From contig CM057149.1 in NCBI GenBank assembly GCA_029964075.1, forward strand, positions 13,712,465 to 13,776,464: 64,000 nt of DNA. Reading direction: 5' to 3'. Below the pieces are notes generated by a model, which worked only from the letters and a program-made list of their open reading frames with translations, did no database searches and had not been told where the DNA came from. This document shows positions 1 through 10,681 of this stretch, in pieces. Source of the stretch: Patiria pectinifera. Lineage: Eukaryota > Echinodermata > Asteroidea > Valvatida > Asterinidae. Both the position numbers and the translations under genes were made by a program. The first letter of the stretch is position 1. Each line of letters starts with the position of its first letter.

Positions 1-124
1 AACCGACATACAGATCCTTGTTGTTTGATTGGTGGAACTCACATCACGTGATATTCGTTATTGCTCCCATTGACGCCGCGGCTCAAAAGGTACTATCCGC
101 CCATGGGGAATGGGAAATATTATA

Positions 125-462
125 CAACACCTGAATAAATCCCAGTCATCTGATTGGTGGATCGTCGATCACATGTCATTGAATTATTTGTACCAACGCA
201 CGGCGCGCGCGTGGCGCGCAGCGCACAGTGCAATGGAAGTTCTATTGCACTGTGAATAGAACTTCCATTGCACGGTGTCGCTGCTGCTGGTGGTGGCGCT
301 GTTTAAAATCGAGATGAATTGAACATGATTGTTCTTAACCTGTCGAACAGTTTGCATTAATATAGATATGATGAACTTGTCGCACTTTTAAACAGTTTTT
401 AACCTGAATAAATTGGCCATAAAAAGTCAACCAATCAGATGACAAGTATTTATTCAGGTGTT
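125..462. repeat. Element with ~34-bp terminal inverted repeats
   Basis: Bases 125-158 and 429-462 are imperfect reverse complements of each other (outer core AACACCTGAATAAAT, inner core GTCATCTGATTGGT). The enclosed 270 bp hold a further hairpin at 228-273. This looks like a MITE or fold-back element. No transposase is encoded and no target-site duplication was identified. Confidence 0.65.
228..273. repeat. Hairpin with 19-bp arms and an alternative fold
   Basis: The arms 228-246 and 255-273 are perfect reverse complements around an 8-base loop, GCACTGTG. The loop is itself complementary to bases overlapping the left arm (CACAGTGC), so two mutually exclusive hairpins can form. It lies inside the 125-462 inverted-repeat element. 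Confidence 0.7.
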
Positions 463-494
463 ATAAAAAAACAAATAATGAATGTTTCACGTTC

Positions 495-594
495 GTGCAA
501 TGGAAAGAATAATTTCATTCGGTGACAGATGAAATGTTCCATTCCACTCGGACATTTCATCTGTCACCTCATGAAATTATTCTTACCATTGCAC
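495..594. repeat. Fold-back element, ~43-bp arms
   Basis: The arms start GTGCAATGG at 495 and end CCATTGCAC at 594. They pair almost perfectly through AGAATAATTTCAT and GGTGACAGATGAAATGT, leaving a loop of about 14 bases that contains CACTCGG. The outer word GTGCAATGG is shared with the hairpin at 228-273, which suggests related fold-back units. Confidence 0.7.
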
Positions 595-856
595 TCACAA
601 ACATTTATTATTTGTATACTATTGAACAGTTAGGATCATGACGCGTTGTTTGTGTGCAAATGCATGCTGGTGTGCGTGTTCAGCGTTCTTGTAGCGCGTA
701 TTGTTCCACAGAGCCAGCGCTACAGCGTTGGTTTCAAACATTTTCGTGAAGGGGTGATTTTGAAGAGAGAAATTCATTTTTCTCCAGTTTTGTATTGAAA
801 TAAAAGTTCAAATATATCAAAATTAATGACAAGGATCTATATGTCAGTCATACAAA

Positions 857-1020
857 ACAAATATTTAGTGGCTTTAAATTGTGAAATGGGAGGAACATTA
901 TCGCTCGGTAAAATCCGGACTTCTCCAGTTCACTCGGCTTCGCCTCGTGAAATGGAAAAGTCCAGATTTTACCTTGCGATAATATTCCTCCCATTCCCCG
1001 CTGAGCCACTCAATATTTGT
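857..1020. repeat. Fold-back element, ~75-bp arms
   Basis: Bases 857 onward (ACAAATATTTAGTGGC) pair with the region ending at 1020 (GCCACTCAATATTTGT). The pairing continues inward through AATGGGAGGAA, ATTATCGC and GGTAAAATC to a centre near 940 containing CACTCGG. It is the third strong fold-back within 1 kb and lies just 5' of the GPCR start. The small ORF overlapping it is a by-product of the symmetry. Confidence 0.65.
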
Positions 1021-1193
1021 ATCACATGCGATGGCAGGGAACACATCTGTATTCTGTAGGACGGCAGACTAATCAACGTTAATGAGTTCCATATGCCAAT
1101 CCTCTAAGCAGGAAAGTTGGATTGAAAAAGTTTCCGTCTCAGGGAGAGACAAGCAATGAGTGATGAAGTGGCACAAGTTTTTGTTAACTTTTC

Positions 1194-2582
1194 ATGTGCT
1201 CCTCAATGGAATCACCTGATTGGCCATACTGTGTACTGCACCTGTGTCTTGGTCTAGGTCATCCATCGGCACCGACCGATTTTTATGGCCAATATGTATA
1301 TAAGCCAGAGCTTAATTTCAACCTCAAGCAAATGTTAGAAATGGGATTAACAGTGCAGTCCTTTGAAAATTGGATGAATAAAACCGAACACACACTCGAC
1401 AGGTCGCTTGTGCTTTCCAGGATGTCGAACGTTACTTCAACAGACAAAATTGGGTCCGTAGCATCTGTCTTTGACAGTTACAGCGAAAAGCAGTTGTTGG
1501 CAGCTCTGATCAGTCTCGTCTCATTCGCCGGTGTGCTGGGTAACAGCTGTGTCTTGCTGGCCGTGGTTCTCTCCCGTAAACCTCGCACAACCACCAACGC
1601 TTTTGTGATCAACTTGGCCGTAACCGACCTCATCGCTTGTCTGAGTTTGCCCATCATGGTCTTGGCAGTGCTGAGCGAAAACAGAGAGAAGCTGCTCGTT
1701 TCAGAGAGTCTTTGCGCTTTGCAGGGATTTGTAGGTGTCGTCAATATCGGGAGCAGCTTTAATAACATTGCGTCAATCGCCGTCTACCGCGCCTTGATCA
1801 TTCGTGGGAAGAACCGGAGAAAGCAAATCTGCTCGTATAACCGCTACGGTCTACCACTTATGATCGGTTCAACCTGGCTCATCCCCCTGGTAGTTGGACT
1901 CTTGCCCATTGTATCGGAGTTCGGCTCGTACGAGTACGATGATAAACTTAGCACCTGCGCCTACAACCTGTCGGCCGAGGGCTCTGGTACATTCACCACA
2001 ATCATGATTGCCCTCTACTTCCCTATGCAACTCCTTGTTACTTTCGGGAGTTATGCAGTTATCTTTTATACTGTGAGGAAGTCTGCCAGAAGAGTTCATC
2101 TTCATGAGCAGCCCCGTGTTGCCGTTGTTGGTGGAATCATGAGGCTGCCTCCACGACCAGGAGCACCCAGGCGGCGACATTCATCAGCCCACAGAGATGC
2201 TCCAGCAACCAACCAGTTGCAGGTGCCTGCTCCGGATCACTTGCAGTGGGCAGCACGTAGACGCGGGGCATCAGCCCGAGCCAGGCATCAGCTTCGTCGT
2301 AACACTAACATTAACCTTACTCTGTTTCTTGTTGTCTTTTGCTTCATAGCGTGTTGTTTTCCTTACTCGATATTGATGGCGCTTCTCAAAGACAAATCCC
2401 AGAAAGTTGTTCCGTTTTTGGCTGTGCTTGTTTGTAGCAACAGCTGTATAAACCCCGTGATTTACGCGGCCCGGCACCCGGATTTCAAGACAGTCATCCG
2501 CTGCATCATGCTGTGCAGACCCTCAGGGATACCCATGAAATCGTCTTTTCTCAGGAGCATACTCGGTGTGCAAGGACAGTGA
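1194..2582 (+). CDS. Class A (rhodopsin-like) G-protein-coupled receptor, intronless
   Basis: A single-exon ORF of 462 codons with the full seven-helix plan. TM1 is at about 101-127 (GN at 116-117), TM2 134-160 (NLAVTD, D145), TM3 175-200, TM4 218-240 (W228), TM5 266-295 (P277), TM6 371-396 (CCFPY) and TM7 403-427 with the NPVIY motif at 420-424, followed by helix 8 (F431). C174 and C255 are placed for the usual extracellular disulphide. Predicted N-glycosylation sites are N62 and N79 in the N-tail and N258 in loop 2. The DRY motif at the end of TM3 is replaced by YRA (198-200), which is unusual. The third cytoplasmic loop (about 296-370) is long and Arg/Pro-rich. The N-tail has no clear signal peptide; M77 (MSNVTS) is an alternative, more typical start. 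The ligand is unknown; the TM7/helix-8 sequence resembles amine, adenosine and melatonin-type receptors. Confidence 0.85.
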   Translation: MCSSMESPDWPYCVLHLCLGLGHPSAPTDFYGQYVYKPELNFNLKQMLEMGLTVQSFENWMNKTEHTLDRSLVLSRMSNVTSTDKIGSVASVFDSYSEKQLLAALISLVSFAGVLGNSCVLLAVVLSRKPRTTTNAFVINLAVTDLIACLSLPIMVLAVLSENREKLLVSESLCALQGFVGVVNIGSSFNNIASIAVYRALIIRGKNRRKQICSYNRYGLPLMIGSTWLIPLVVGLLPIVSEFGSYEYDDKLSTCAYNLSAEGSGTFTTIMIALYFPMQLLVTFGSYAVIFYTVRKSARRVHLHEQPRVAVVGGIMRLPPRPGAPRRRHSSAHRDAPATNQLQVPAPDHLQWAARRRGASARARHQLRRNTNINLTLFLVVFCFIACCFPYSILMALLKDKSQKVVPFLAVLVCSNSCINPVIYAARHPDFKTVIRCIMLCRPSGIPMKSSFLRSILGVQGQ

Positions 2583-2812
2583 GGTCTACGATTCGTCAAT
2601 GCGCACAAGACTTAACTTTCGATTCATGCTTAACTCAGATGGACACTTGAACATTCTGTTTTCCATTTCAATACTCAGTAAACTATCATTTCTATTAGAA
2701 TTAGAATTTATAGAGGTATAACTAATGATGAGATACATGTACATGCTGTTTTGCTTTCAAACATTCACTTAATTTGACTATCAGTGTCAAGTGCAATGGT
2801 TAACGTCCTTGA

Positions 2813-2818
2813 AATAAA
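2813..2818 (+). promoter_or_regulatory. Candidate polyadenylation signal of the GPCR
   Basis: AATAAA lies 231 bp after the GPCR stop codon, a plausible 3'-UTR length. Not confirmed by transcripts. Confidence 0.4.
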
Positions 2819-2879
2819 GGACGGACGCTTGTGATTTTGTTCTAAAGGGTCCATGGAGTGAACTTTTCTTAGGTACAAA

Positions 2880-3290
2880 CAGTATTTGAAATCCCTTCTT
2901 TGGTTCATTTTATTGAAAGGTGCACTTCTTCAATCACTTACATTGTCCATGCTTTTCCGAACAACTAAGGGCGTTGTTGATGATGGCATTTCAGGAAGAC
3001 ACTGTTCAGTTTTAAGAATTTTCTGTTCAAATTTAAACCCAAAACTTTGCTTATCGAAAACATCTGTGGGAAAGGGTTGCTCATTGGCTATTTATAAGCA
3101 TGTACTAACACAACAACGAATCACCAAATAAATAAAAATCTACGACAGCAAAATATCCAACAATTGAAATAGCTGTACCGTTCAGGTTTCTGCCTGAAAT
3201 GATTTCACCCTTCTACTCACGAATATGGAAATTGTCATTAGCATAAACACCAAAAAAGGCATCAAAATACCATTGCAAGTTGCAAAACGA
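2880..3290 (+). repeat. Dispersed ~400-bp repeat, copy 1
   Basis: The stretch with CATGCTTTTCCGAACAACTA, AACCCAAAACTTTGCTTAT, TTTCTGCCTGAAATGA and AATATGGAAATTGTCATTAG recurs in diverged form at 37200-37640 (same strand) and 49960-50290 (opposite strand). No coding capacity is conserved among copies. The class of the element is not recognised. Confidence 0.65.
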
Positions 3291-3484
3291 AAATTGAAAC
3301 TAGAGTTATATGGTACACAAAGGTGAATTGTCTCTAAAGGGGGCTGTGCCATTAGGGAGACAGTTATGTGTCTCCCTAATGGTCATTTAGTAATATAACA
3401 GGTTCTTATAGCGCTTTACATTATCATTACCCCTCATCTTTGGGCCAATTAAACATTCCAAATACCATCTCAGCTATTATGAGA

Positions 3485-4400
3485 TGTCGTCAATCCATAT
3501 GTGATGTTTTCAATCTATTATGTGATGTAGTTAATTCATTGTGTGATGTCGTAAATCTATTTTGTGATGTTGTCAATGCATTATGTGATGTGATCAATCC
3601 ATGATGTGATGTTATCAATCCACTGTGTGTTGTAGTCAATCCATTATGTGAGGTAGTAGTTATGTGATGTAGTCAAAGTTTTTTTTGTGATGTAGTCAAT
3701 CGATTATGTGAAGTCGTCAATCCATTATATGATGTCGTCAATTCATTATGTTATGTCGTCAATCTATAATGTGTTGTTGTCAGTCTATTATTTGATGTAG
3801 TCAATCCATTATATAATGTCGTCAATCCATTATGTGAAGTCGTCAATCCATTATGTGATGTCGTCAATCCATTTATGTGATGTCGTCAATCCATTATGTG
3901 ATGTAGTCAATCTATTATGTGAAGTCAATCCATTATGTGATGTAGTCAATCCATTATGTGATGTAGTCAATCTATTACATGATGTTGTCAATCCATTATG
4001 TGAAGTACTCACTCCGTTATGTGATGTCGTCAATCCATTATGTGATGTAGTCAATCTATTATGTGATGTAGTCAATCTATTATGTGATGTAGTCAATCTA
4101 TTATGTGATGTAGTCAATCCATTATGTGATGTCGTCAATCTATTATATGATGTTGTCAGTCTATTATGTGAAGTACTCACTCCGTTATGTGATGTAGTCA
4201 ATCTATTATGTGATGTCGTCAATCCATTATGTGATGTCGTCAATCTATTATGTGATGTCGTCAATCTATTTTGTGATGTAGTTAATCAATTATGTGATGT
4301 CGTCAATCTATTATCTGATGTCCATTCCTTGTGTGATGTCGTCAATATTTTATGTGATGTAGTCATCCATTATGTGATGTAGTTAATCTATTAATGTGAT
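3485..4400 (+). repeat. 21-bp minisatellite, array 1
   Basis: About 40 tandem copies of a 21-bp unit of the form AATCYATTATGTGATGTMGTC, with occasional 18-bp or longer variants. The array is diffuse at its 5' edge and best conserved at 3830-4380. Because 21 is a multiple of 3, it yields long repetitive ORFs on both strands (188 codons on plus, 137 on minus) that are not genes. The same unit recurs inverted at 15930-16540. Confidence 0.9.
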
Positions 4401-5294
4401 GTTCCTTACTGTGGTAAAAAAAAACCTCGTGCACAGGATGGAAAATGACTATTTTACTTAATTGGCATTTTCTCAGCAACCCAAAGTGCTATTTTCATGA
4501 TTTTTTTTTCAGTATTTAAAAGAAAAAACTCTAAGCTTTAATCTGATACCAAGACATAAAATCCACCGATCCTTTTTCTTTTAAGGGTAAATGTTTTAGG
4601 GTTGCATTTTTAGGGGTCACCTTGTATACATGTAAAGAGTTCGGCTGTATTTTGTTAAATGTATAGTGTTCTATTACGTCGTATCAGCATTATGATGATA
4701 TTTGTTATCAAATGTGTTTATGAAATGTGGTATAGAGTTGAATCGTAACAGCACCTTAGGTATTGCAGTATAGCTTCGATTCACCATATTACCTACAGGG
4801 CAATGATCTGGACCCCATTATTACAGAAAATATATAAAAAATATGTAGTAATTATCAGAAAAAGGCAGAGCAAATGAGATAAGTTATATTTGGTGAAAGT
4901 TTCATGTATATTCATTGCACATTTTGAAGAAAAGCGCTAGCAAAGACCACATGCTAAAAACACTCTGACCACAGTTTCATGGTTCAACAAATGTATTGAA
5001 TCGCGTACTGATGTGAAGCTATGTATAGTAACAAATAAAAACCTAGTCATGGTGACTGACTCACTTCAGTCACTTGAAGTTATTGACACATTTAAAAAAG
5101 GCAAAACCAAATTTCCGTGTGCAGACTGGAAAATGAGCCACTTCAATGAAAATGGCATAACTCCTTACTACAGCCACTAATTTGAAAAATTCAAAATAAC
5201 TGTGGAAGACAATGTTTGCCTTCACTTAATTTGTGAGCGAGGGGGCGGGGGGCAGGCCTTGAAGGGGGGGGGGGCCTTAGTCACTGAGTTGACG
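4401..5294. other. Spacer with no gene seen
   Basis: AT-rich sequence without a convincing exon, hairpin or recognised repeat. It ends in a G-rich run at about 5240-5275. It presumably belongs to the intron or 3' flank downstream of the CUB/YWTD exons, which lie on the minus strand. Confidence 0.4.
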
Positions 5295-5300
5295 ACTTAC

Positions 5301-5754
5301 CCTCGGATGGGGTACACGGCGATACCGCTGGGGCTCTCCAGTCCATCTTCTACCACAGTCCTGACTCTAGACCCGTCATAGTTGCTCACCATTATCCAGT
5401 TGTAGGCTGCGTCCGTCCAATAGACGGTCCTTGCCAACCAGTCCACGGCGATGCCGCCCACGGCGGACGAGGTGCCGCGGTGGAGGGGCTCTGCGACCAG
5501 CTGGTCCCCGCTCAGCTCACCGTGCCAGACAAGCTTGAGCCGCGGGTCGCTCCAGAAGAAATCCCGGTTGTGGTAGTCCACGGCCAGCGCGGTCCAGTTG
5601 GCCGGCCGGTACGTGAGCATGGTGTTGGTCAGGATGCTACCGGAGCTGAGGTAGTCCAAGGGGTCGGCGGGGAGGCTCTGGAGTTTGGCCGTCCCGTCTC
5701 CTTGACTCTGTTCTAGCCAGGCAATGATTGGTGCATCAGGGGGGTCTATACGAA
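5301..5754 (-). CDS. CUB/YWTD gene exon: YWTD propeller blades
   Basis: The acceptor TCGTCAG gives a phase-1 start that completes G|TT (Val). The donor is GTAAGT after 5301. It encodes VRIDPPDAPIIAW and two clear YWTD-type repeats (FFWSD and VYWTD). An NWT glycosylation sequon is present. The final codon is split 2+1, so the frame must continue in an exon not identified here. Confidence 0.8.
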
Positions 5755-8700
5755 CTGACGATGAACAAAATACGAAAGCGGAAAGATTTGATAATTGAAA
5801 TTTGATCACTTCATGTACACTTCTACAAACTGCCCACTGTACTTCCGTATACCCCCTTCAGCAAAACCAAAACATCTAGCCATAGAGACATATCTCGGGT
5901 CGACATCTACAGATATTTCCCTTAGAAAAATATGACGAAAAGTTTTGAAAGAAAGAAAGAAAGACTTCTATACCTGATTCGTAATATGCGCTGAATCCTG
6001 CCCCGGTTAGGCTCCCGTCCGTGATGAACCGTAACCGCAACACGTTGCCCGTGGATAACACTGGGGGTGGCAGGGATTGGTCCTGCTGCCCGCAGTATCG
6101 GGGCGACAAAGTGGAAGGCCCGCTGTCATCGTCCGGAATGATCTCCACATAATCGGCTCTGTAAAAGATCAGTCAATGGGCTTACACTCAATAGTTTCCC
6201 CCTTAAAGTTATCACCCAAACATATTGCAAGGAGCCATTAACTACACCCCTCTCTCTCAATAGACATTGGCATTTTGCCCGTGGTCTCCTCCTGAAATTA
6301 TACACAGTTGGGATCACTGGCTCCGCTCCCACCACAACCCGTCTTTCCAAAGCAGCCGCTTTCGGTTCAGTTCGTCGGTTGCACCGCCAACCGACGTATC
6401 GCATATTTTTGGTGTTTCGAGAAAAGCCGATTTAAAGATGGTCATTATTTTGTAGGCTCATTCCATGTACTCCCAGTGTAAGAATTCAAAATATTTCGTT
6501 TTTGTTAGTAAATTATAGATTGAACTTTATCGTATGAAATATGCAATCCGTGTGCATCTGAGTTGCTTAGTTTTTGAGAAATTCAGTTCCAAAGTTATTC
6601 GTCACTTCGTGAAACAGATTTTCATCATGTTTATCGTATGCCATACAACGCGCGTAATAGTGGCCGTGTGCCAAATACGGAGATACGTCGGTTCGTGAAA
6701 CGCTGAATTCCAATTTTTCATGTCGACGCTCCCTTGTGACGTCATAGCACTACGGGAATTAGCGTGTAAAGCGGCGTATCGGGATACGCCACTTCAAGGT
6801 GTTTTCATTTTTTAGACTACGTCGCACAGTCTAATTAGCGTTCTAATTAGACTGAGAATGAACACTTTGATGAAACAATAACATTAATGACAAAAACTCA
6901 ATTTGGCCAAAAATCGAGATACGCCGGTTCGTGGTGCGACCGATGACTTGTGTCACACCTTGACCATACTCGGATGTATCACTGTATCCCCTATCATTTT
7001 TTTTCCTCAAAAGAATATAAGTACAAGTGACGGGAGGCATCTTTTCAAATTTGGTTTTGAATGACAAGGTATACGGTCAGTTTATGAAAAGCACATTACA
7101 TGTACATAACAGTCGCAGACAGTCAACAAATCGATTCTCTTTCCCTGAAATGCCTTTTAAACAGGCTAGACACCAACAAACAGGTCATATTTCAAGCAAG
7201 CACTGTGACTAGTCAAATTCAGTCAGCAGGCAAAAACAGGAAAGTGGTAAGCAGTAAGCACGGCTGGCTTATCAATCATTTACAGTCAATGCATAGCTGT
7301 ATAATACATAAACAGTCCCATACGGCCAGTCAATCCTGCTTATATGCTGGGAGCGGTCTTGAAACAGTCGCTCGGTTGATTTAGACTGAAACGACAACTT
7401 GGCACAGAATGCATGTTTGCATATAGGAGGGTTTTAAATAACCGTTTTGGAATAATCTCATTTCGCCTTATCCTTTGGCATTTCCCTAAATCCAAGGACA
7501 AGATGAGCAACCACACCTAGTTTCTTTGTACCAAGCCTTTGTATTTCATGGAGGTCTTTCTTTTCAAATGCATGTTCATCACATTTGTAAATTTCACAAC
7601 AAAATTAAAGAAAGTTGGAAACGATCCTCGATGTTGTATTTAACTCATTTGAAATTTGTTAGTGGCCTGACGTTTCGACCCTAGCAGAGTCTTTCTCGAA
7701 GAGCCCTCGAGAAAGACTCTGCTAGGGTCGAAACGTCAGGCCACTAACTATTTTTTTGCATTTATACCATAGGTCCTTTTGGTTGGTAAGCAGTTTGCAA
7801 CAGCTAATTCTATTTTTCATTTGAAATTTCGAAGCAGGATCAGGACATCACAAACCAGGCATGAACATGCCAAAAACAGAATACAGCATAATTATTACAA
7901 AGTTCACTATATAAAGCCCATGTAAAGATCATGTGGAATTCTGCGAACTAATCTTAAAGCTGTAACTTAGACCTCTTCTGCGATCGCCCATGAAGACATT
8001 GTGCAATAGTGCATATAAATGAGGAGAAGTGAATGATTTGGTTCCAAAATACCAACAAAAAAAAAAATGGCCATGAGGTCAGAAAACCTGATTGACCGTA
8101 AGTTTCTTTTAACAGTACGTTTCTTCTACAGACTTCTGAAAAGAAAAAAATGTGACAAACTAAAAAATGCGTTGTGACAAGCTCTTGGGTTCGTCACAAC
8201 GCAGCACATTATATTTTTATCGGATTTGGTTTGTTTGTTTGTTTGGTTGGTTTGTTGGTTTGTTAACAAGATAACTCAAAAAGTTATAGATGGATTTGCA
8301 TGACATTTGTTTCAGGAGTGGTAGAAGTACAAATCGATTAGATTTTGGAAGTGATCTGGCTCCGGGTCTGGATGCCGAATAAGTTAAGGATCCTTTATTA
8401 TTAATGCGAGTATTTCATGTGGGTGTACTGGCAAGCATGTCAATAGATGGCGCCCTTCAACACGCTTGGTCGTTTCCCATCCGGGTAGTTCTCTCGCTCC
8501 ACCGAAGGGTCCCACATTGGCACAATTATGGTGGACAACTGTTTAGCCTCGGCGGAGGTTTGCGCTCTGTGAGTGCATTCTAGTGTTCTAATAGATTGAT
8601 ACGAACTTATGTTTAATTGTGAAGCTGAATACAGACACTGACTGCAGGGTGATTTTAACCTGCGACTACCGAAACACTGTACCAGCGCTCTACTAACTTA

Positions 8701-10236
8701 GATTGATCAAATTATTGTCTCGTGGCCCGGATTATCCAATAGGCACAGTAGGAACTGTGCCTAGGGCCTACGAAAAATTCGGCGACCTACGAAAATACCA
8801 CATCCATACTGGAATGTGTATCCTGTGGAGACATCTCTTTGTCCAGTATGTCATAAAACACCCACATACCAGACACGTTTGTTTATGGTACAAATCGGGG
8901 ATTTTCTATTGCGCCTCTTCCTTTTTTCCAAAACGTTTTAGGGTCTCTCTCAGATGTTTCGATGATTTTACCAACTGACGCTTAGTGAACAGCATGTAGG
9001 CATACATGTACGGGCCTTTTACGTATAAATTTAAAGGGGCACTCGGTCCTGAAATTCCCAAAAATGTTATGTTTTGGATTGTTTACCTAGCCTATTTCAA
9101 ACATCTAGTTGAAAGGAAACCAACCTAATGTCTTACCGTTTCCGAGAATGGGCGAAAAAAAACCACAAAAAAACCCGCTTGTTTACATCGGACACGACGG
9201 AGTACAAATACGTTTTTTTCGTGTTGCTCCCAGTGTACGATATACACGTTGTGTGTCTCGGGAACAGCGGTGACCAATCACGGTCAATGCAAACAAAAGT
9301 GGACCCCGAAATTCGTTCTCGCACGCATAATACAGGAATAACACAAAAACGCCCAGTTTTAAAGGATAGTTGTGTGGATGTTTATATCCTACCTTAAATG
9401 TTATTTCCGATTAACATCATCTCGTTCAAAGCGCGTTTTGTAGCCCAATTGGGCTGTTCAAGGACCCAGTGTCCTTTAACGTGTAAAGTATGTCGTTCTA
9501 AAGCACGGTGGCAATTATGGGCGTCGATCGGTAAATACAAATTTGTAGCCAACATGTGATTCTATAGCTCAGGATGGCTTATTCAATGACTCCAAACTCG
9601 AAAATGATGCTTAAAATGGTGATCTTTTGGATACAGTGGTCAGAAATTGCCCCGCGATCGCACCACAGAGCGTCTAGCATCATTTTTTTCCCGAGTTGCC
9701 GGCCCCCAAGAGGGCCCCGACCCCCACGCCGTTAGGCTTGGCACTCACATTGATTCTGATCAAGATACACATGTATGTACCATTCCCACTTTTGAGAAGT
9801 GCTTGATGCCCTTAATTGGTGCCAACAGGCTTTTAGCGCTAGGACCTATACCAGTTTGCCCGGCTGGCTTGATTTGTACAGTGCTTTGTAATTTAATAGC
9901 ATGAATTTGATGCCTATAGGCGGGAATACGGAACACTCAACACATGGTGCCTAGAACCTACGAAACACTCAACCCGGGCCTAAATAATTGTCTCACCGGC
10001 ACACACCGCTGGTCATGGCCTGCAGGTCCAAAGCCGAGAAGTGGAGCTTGACGCGACGGCTCCTGGGCGCCACGACGGTCCACTCGCAGCGAAGATTGTC
10101 CGGGTATCGCACGGGGAAGCCGGGCAGGATGGGAGAGGAGATGACCCCCGACCCGGCACGGAAAACTCCGCCGCATTCCGCTGATGGGGTCGAGGTGCCG
10201 TTACCCTGGGAGGCCACTTGCTCAGGAGCAATTAAT
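5301..10236 (-). CDS. CUB + LDL-receptor YWTD-propeller protein (three exons, partial)
   Basis: Three minus-strand exons (10236-9997, 6158-5974, 5754-5301) have good AG acceptors and GT donors and join in phase (2, then 1), giving 293 codons without a stop. The first two encode one complete CUB domain: CGGVF, RCEWTV, ADYVEI, YCG and the terminal FSAYYES, with the four cysteines expected of CUB. The third encodes LDL-receptor class B (YWTD) propeller blades, with LAVDYHNRDFFWSD, GGIAVDWLARTVYWTD and SNYDGSRVRTVV, ending in SGIAVYP. Such proteins are secreted or membrane-bound and bind ligands extracellularly. The signal peptide, remaining blades and C-terminus are missing. The open donor at 5300 means more exons lie at lower coordinates, so the opposite-strand GPCR at 1.2-2.6 kb may sit in an intron. 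The exact orthologue is not recognised. Confidence 0.8.
5974..6158 (-). CDS. CUB/YWTD gene exon: C-terminal half of CUB
   Basis: The acceptor is TTTTACAG before 6158 and the donor GTATAG after 5974. The first base completes the split Arg codon (CG|A), then ADYVEIIPDDDSG, RYCGQQ, LRLRFITDGS and GFSAYYES complete the CUB fold. The exon ends in phase 1. Confidence 0.82.
7658..7748. repeat. Perfect palindrome, 42-bp arms, 7-base loop
   Basis: Arms 7658-7699 and 7707-7748 are exact reverse complements (outer word GTTAGTGGCCTGACGTTTCG) around the loop AGAGCCC. Perfect identity implies recent origin or conversion. It may be two inverted ends of a mobile element, but no element body is recognised. 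Confidence 0.85.
8643..8705 (-). repeat. tRNA-like SINE fragment
   Basis: Read on the minus strand, this has TTAGTAGAGCGCTGGTA (A-box like) followed by GGTTAAAATCACC (degenerate B box), the head of a tRNA-derived SINE. It does not close into a functional tRNA. Confidence 0.45.
9997..10236 (-). CDS. CUB/YWTD gene exon: N-terminal half of CUB
   Basis: The acceptor TCTCCGCAG precedes 10236 and the donor GTGAGA follows 9997. The exon encodes a Ser/Thr/Gly linker with an NGT sequon, then CGGVFRAGSGVISSPILPG and YPDNLRCEWTV, the classic start of a CUB domain. It begins one base before a codon boundary, so an upstream coding exon ending in phase 2 is required. It ends in phase 2 (CG|). Confidence 0.8.
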
Positions 10237-10681
10237 CTGCGGAGAAAAAAATAATATTGTTTGGACATGTTGGATTACATGCACGGATCTACGTATACTA
10301 GCGCACGGACAGCCTACACGCGCGTACATATAATGATGTGCGTACGTCGCATCAACCCGGATTAGCGGCTGCAACAAAGCGTTTACTCGTGGCGAGTGCG
10401 CGTCAGGATGCTGGTTATTTTACATGCCGCAGCCGCCGTTAATTCCCTCATGCAGCCAACAATTTGACATTCTTAAGTCAAGGCTACAAAAAAATTGAGG
10501 TTTTTCGAAGGGGTTTCCCGTACTTAAAGGGGCACTCCGTCCTGGTGCATACAAAACGCTTTTCACGGACAGTGATATTTTATAGTTGGAAAGGGTATTT
10601 TTTTCCATCTTTTCTCATCAAAACAGTGAGACATTAGGTTAATTTCCTTTCAACCAGACCGTTGGGATAGGATAAGTGGAG

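Larger units (their letters stand above)
6159..9996. other. Large intron of the CUB/YWTD gene
   Basis: This 3.8-kb intron holds a perfect 42-bp-arm palindrome (7658-7748), a T/G-rich tract and an AACAAGATAACTCAAAAAGT-type repeat around 8220-8400, a SINE fragment at 8643-8705, and two stretches containing GTGCCTAGRRCCTACGAAA (about 8755 and 9950) that look like the same dispersed element. No further exon was seen. Confidence 0.55.

Noticed and set aside
3816-4382. 188-codon plus-strand and 137-codon minus-strand ORFs
   Set aside because: Both are read-through of a 21-bp tandem repeat whose length is a multiple of three; products are monotonous heptads on both strands.
7658-7748. Hammerhead-ribozyme end of a Penelope-like element
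   Set aside because: A GAAACGTC-like word is present, but the CTGATGA core is missing on both strands.
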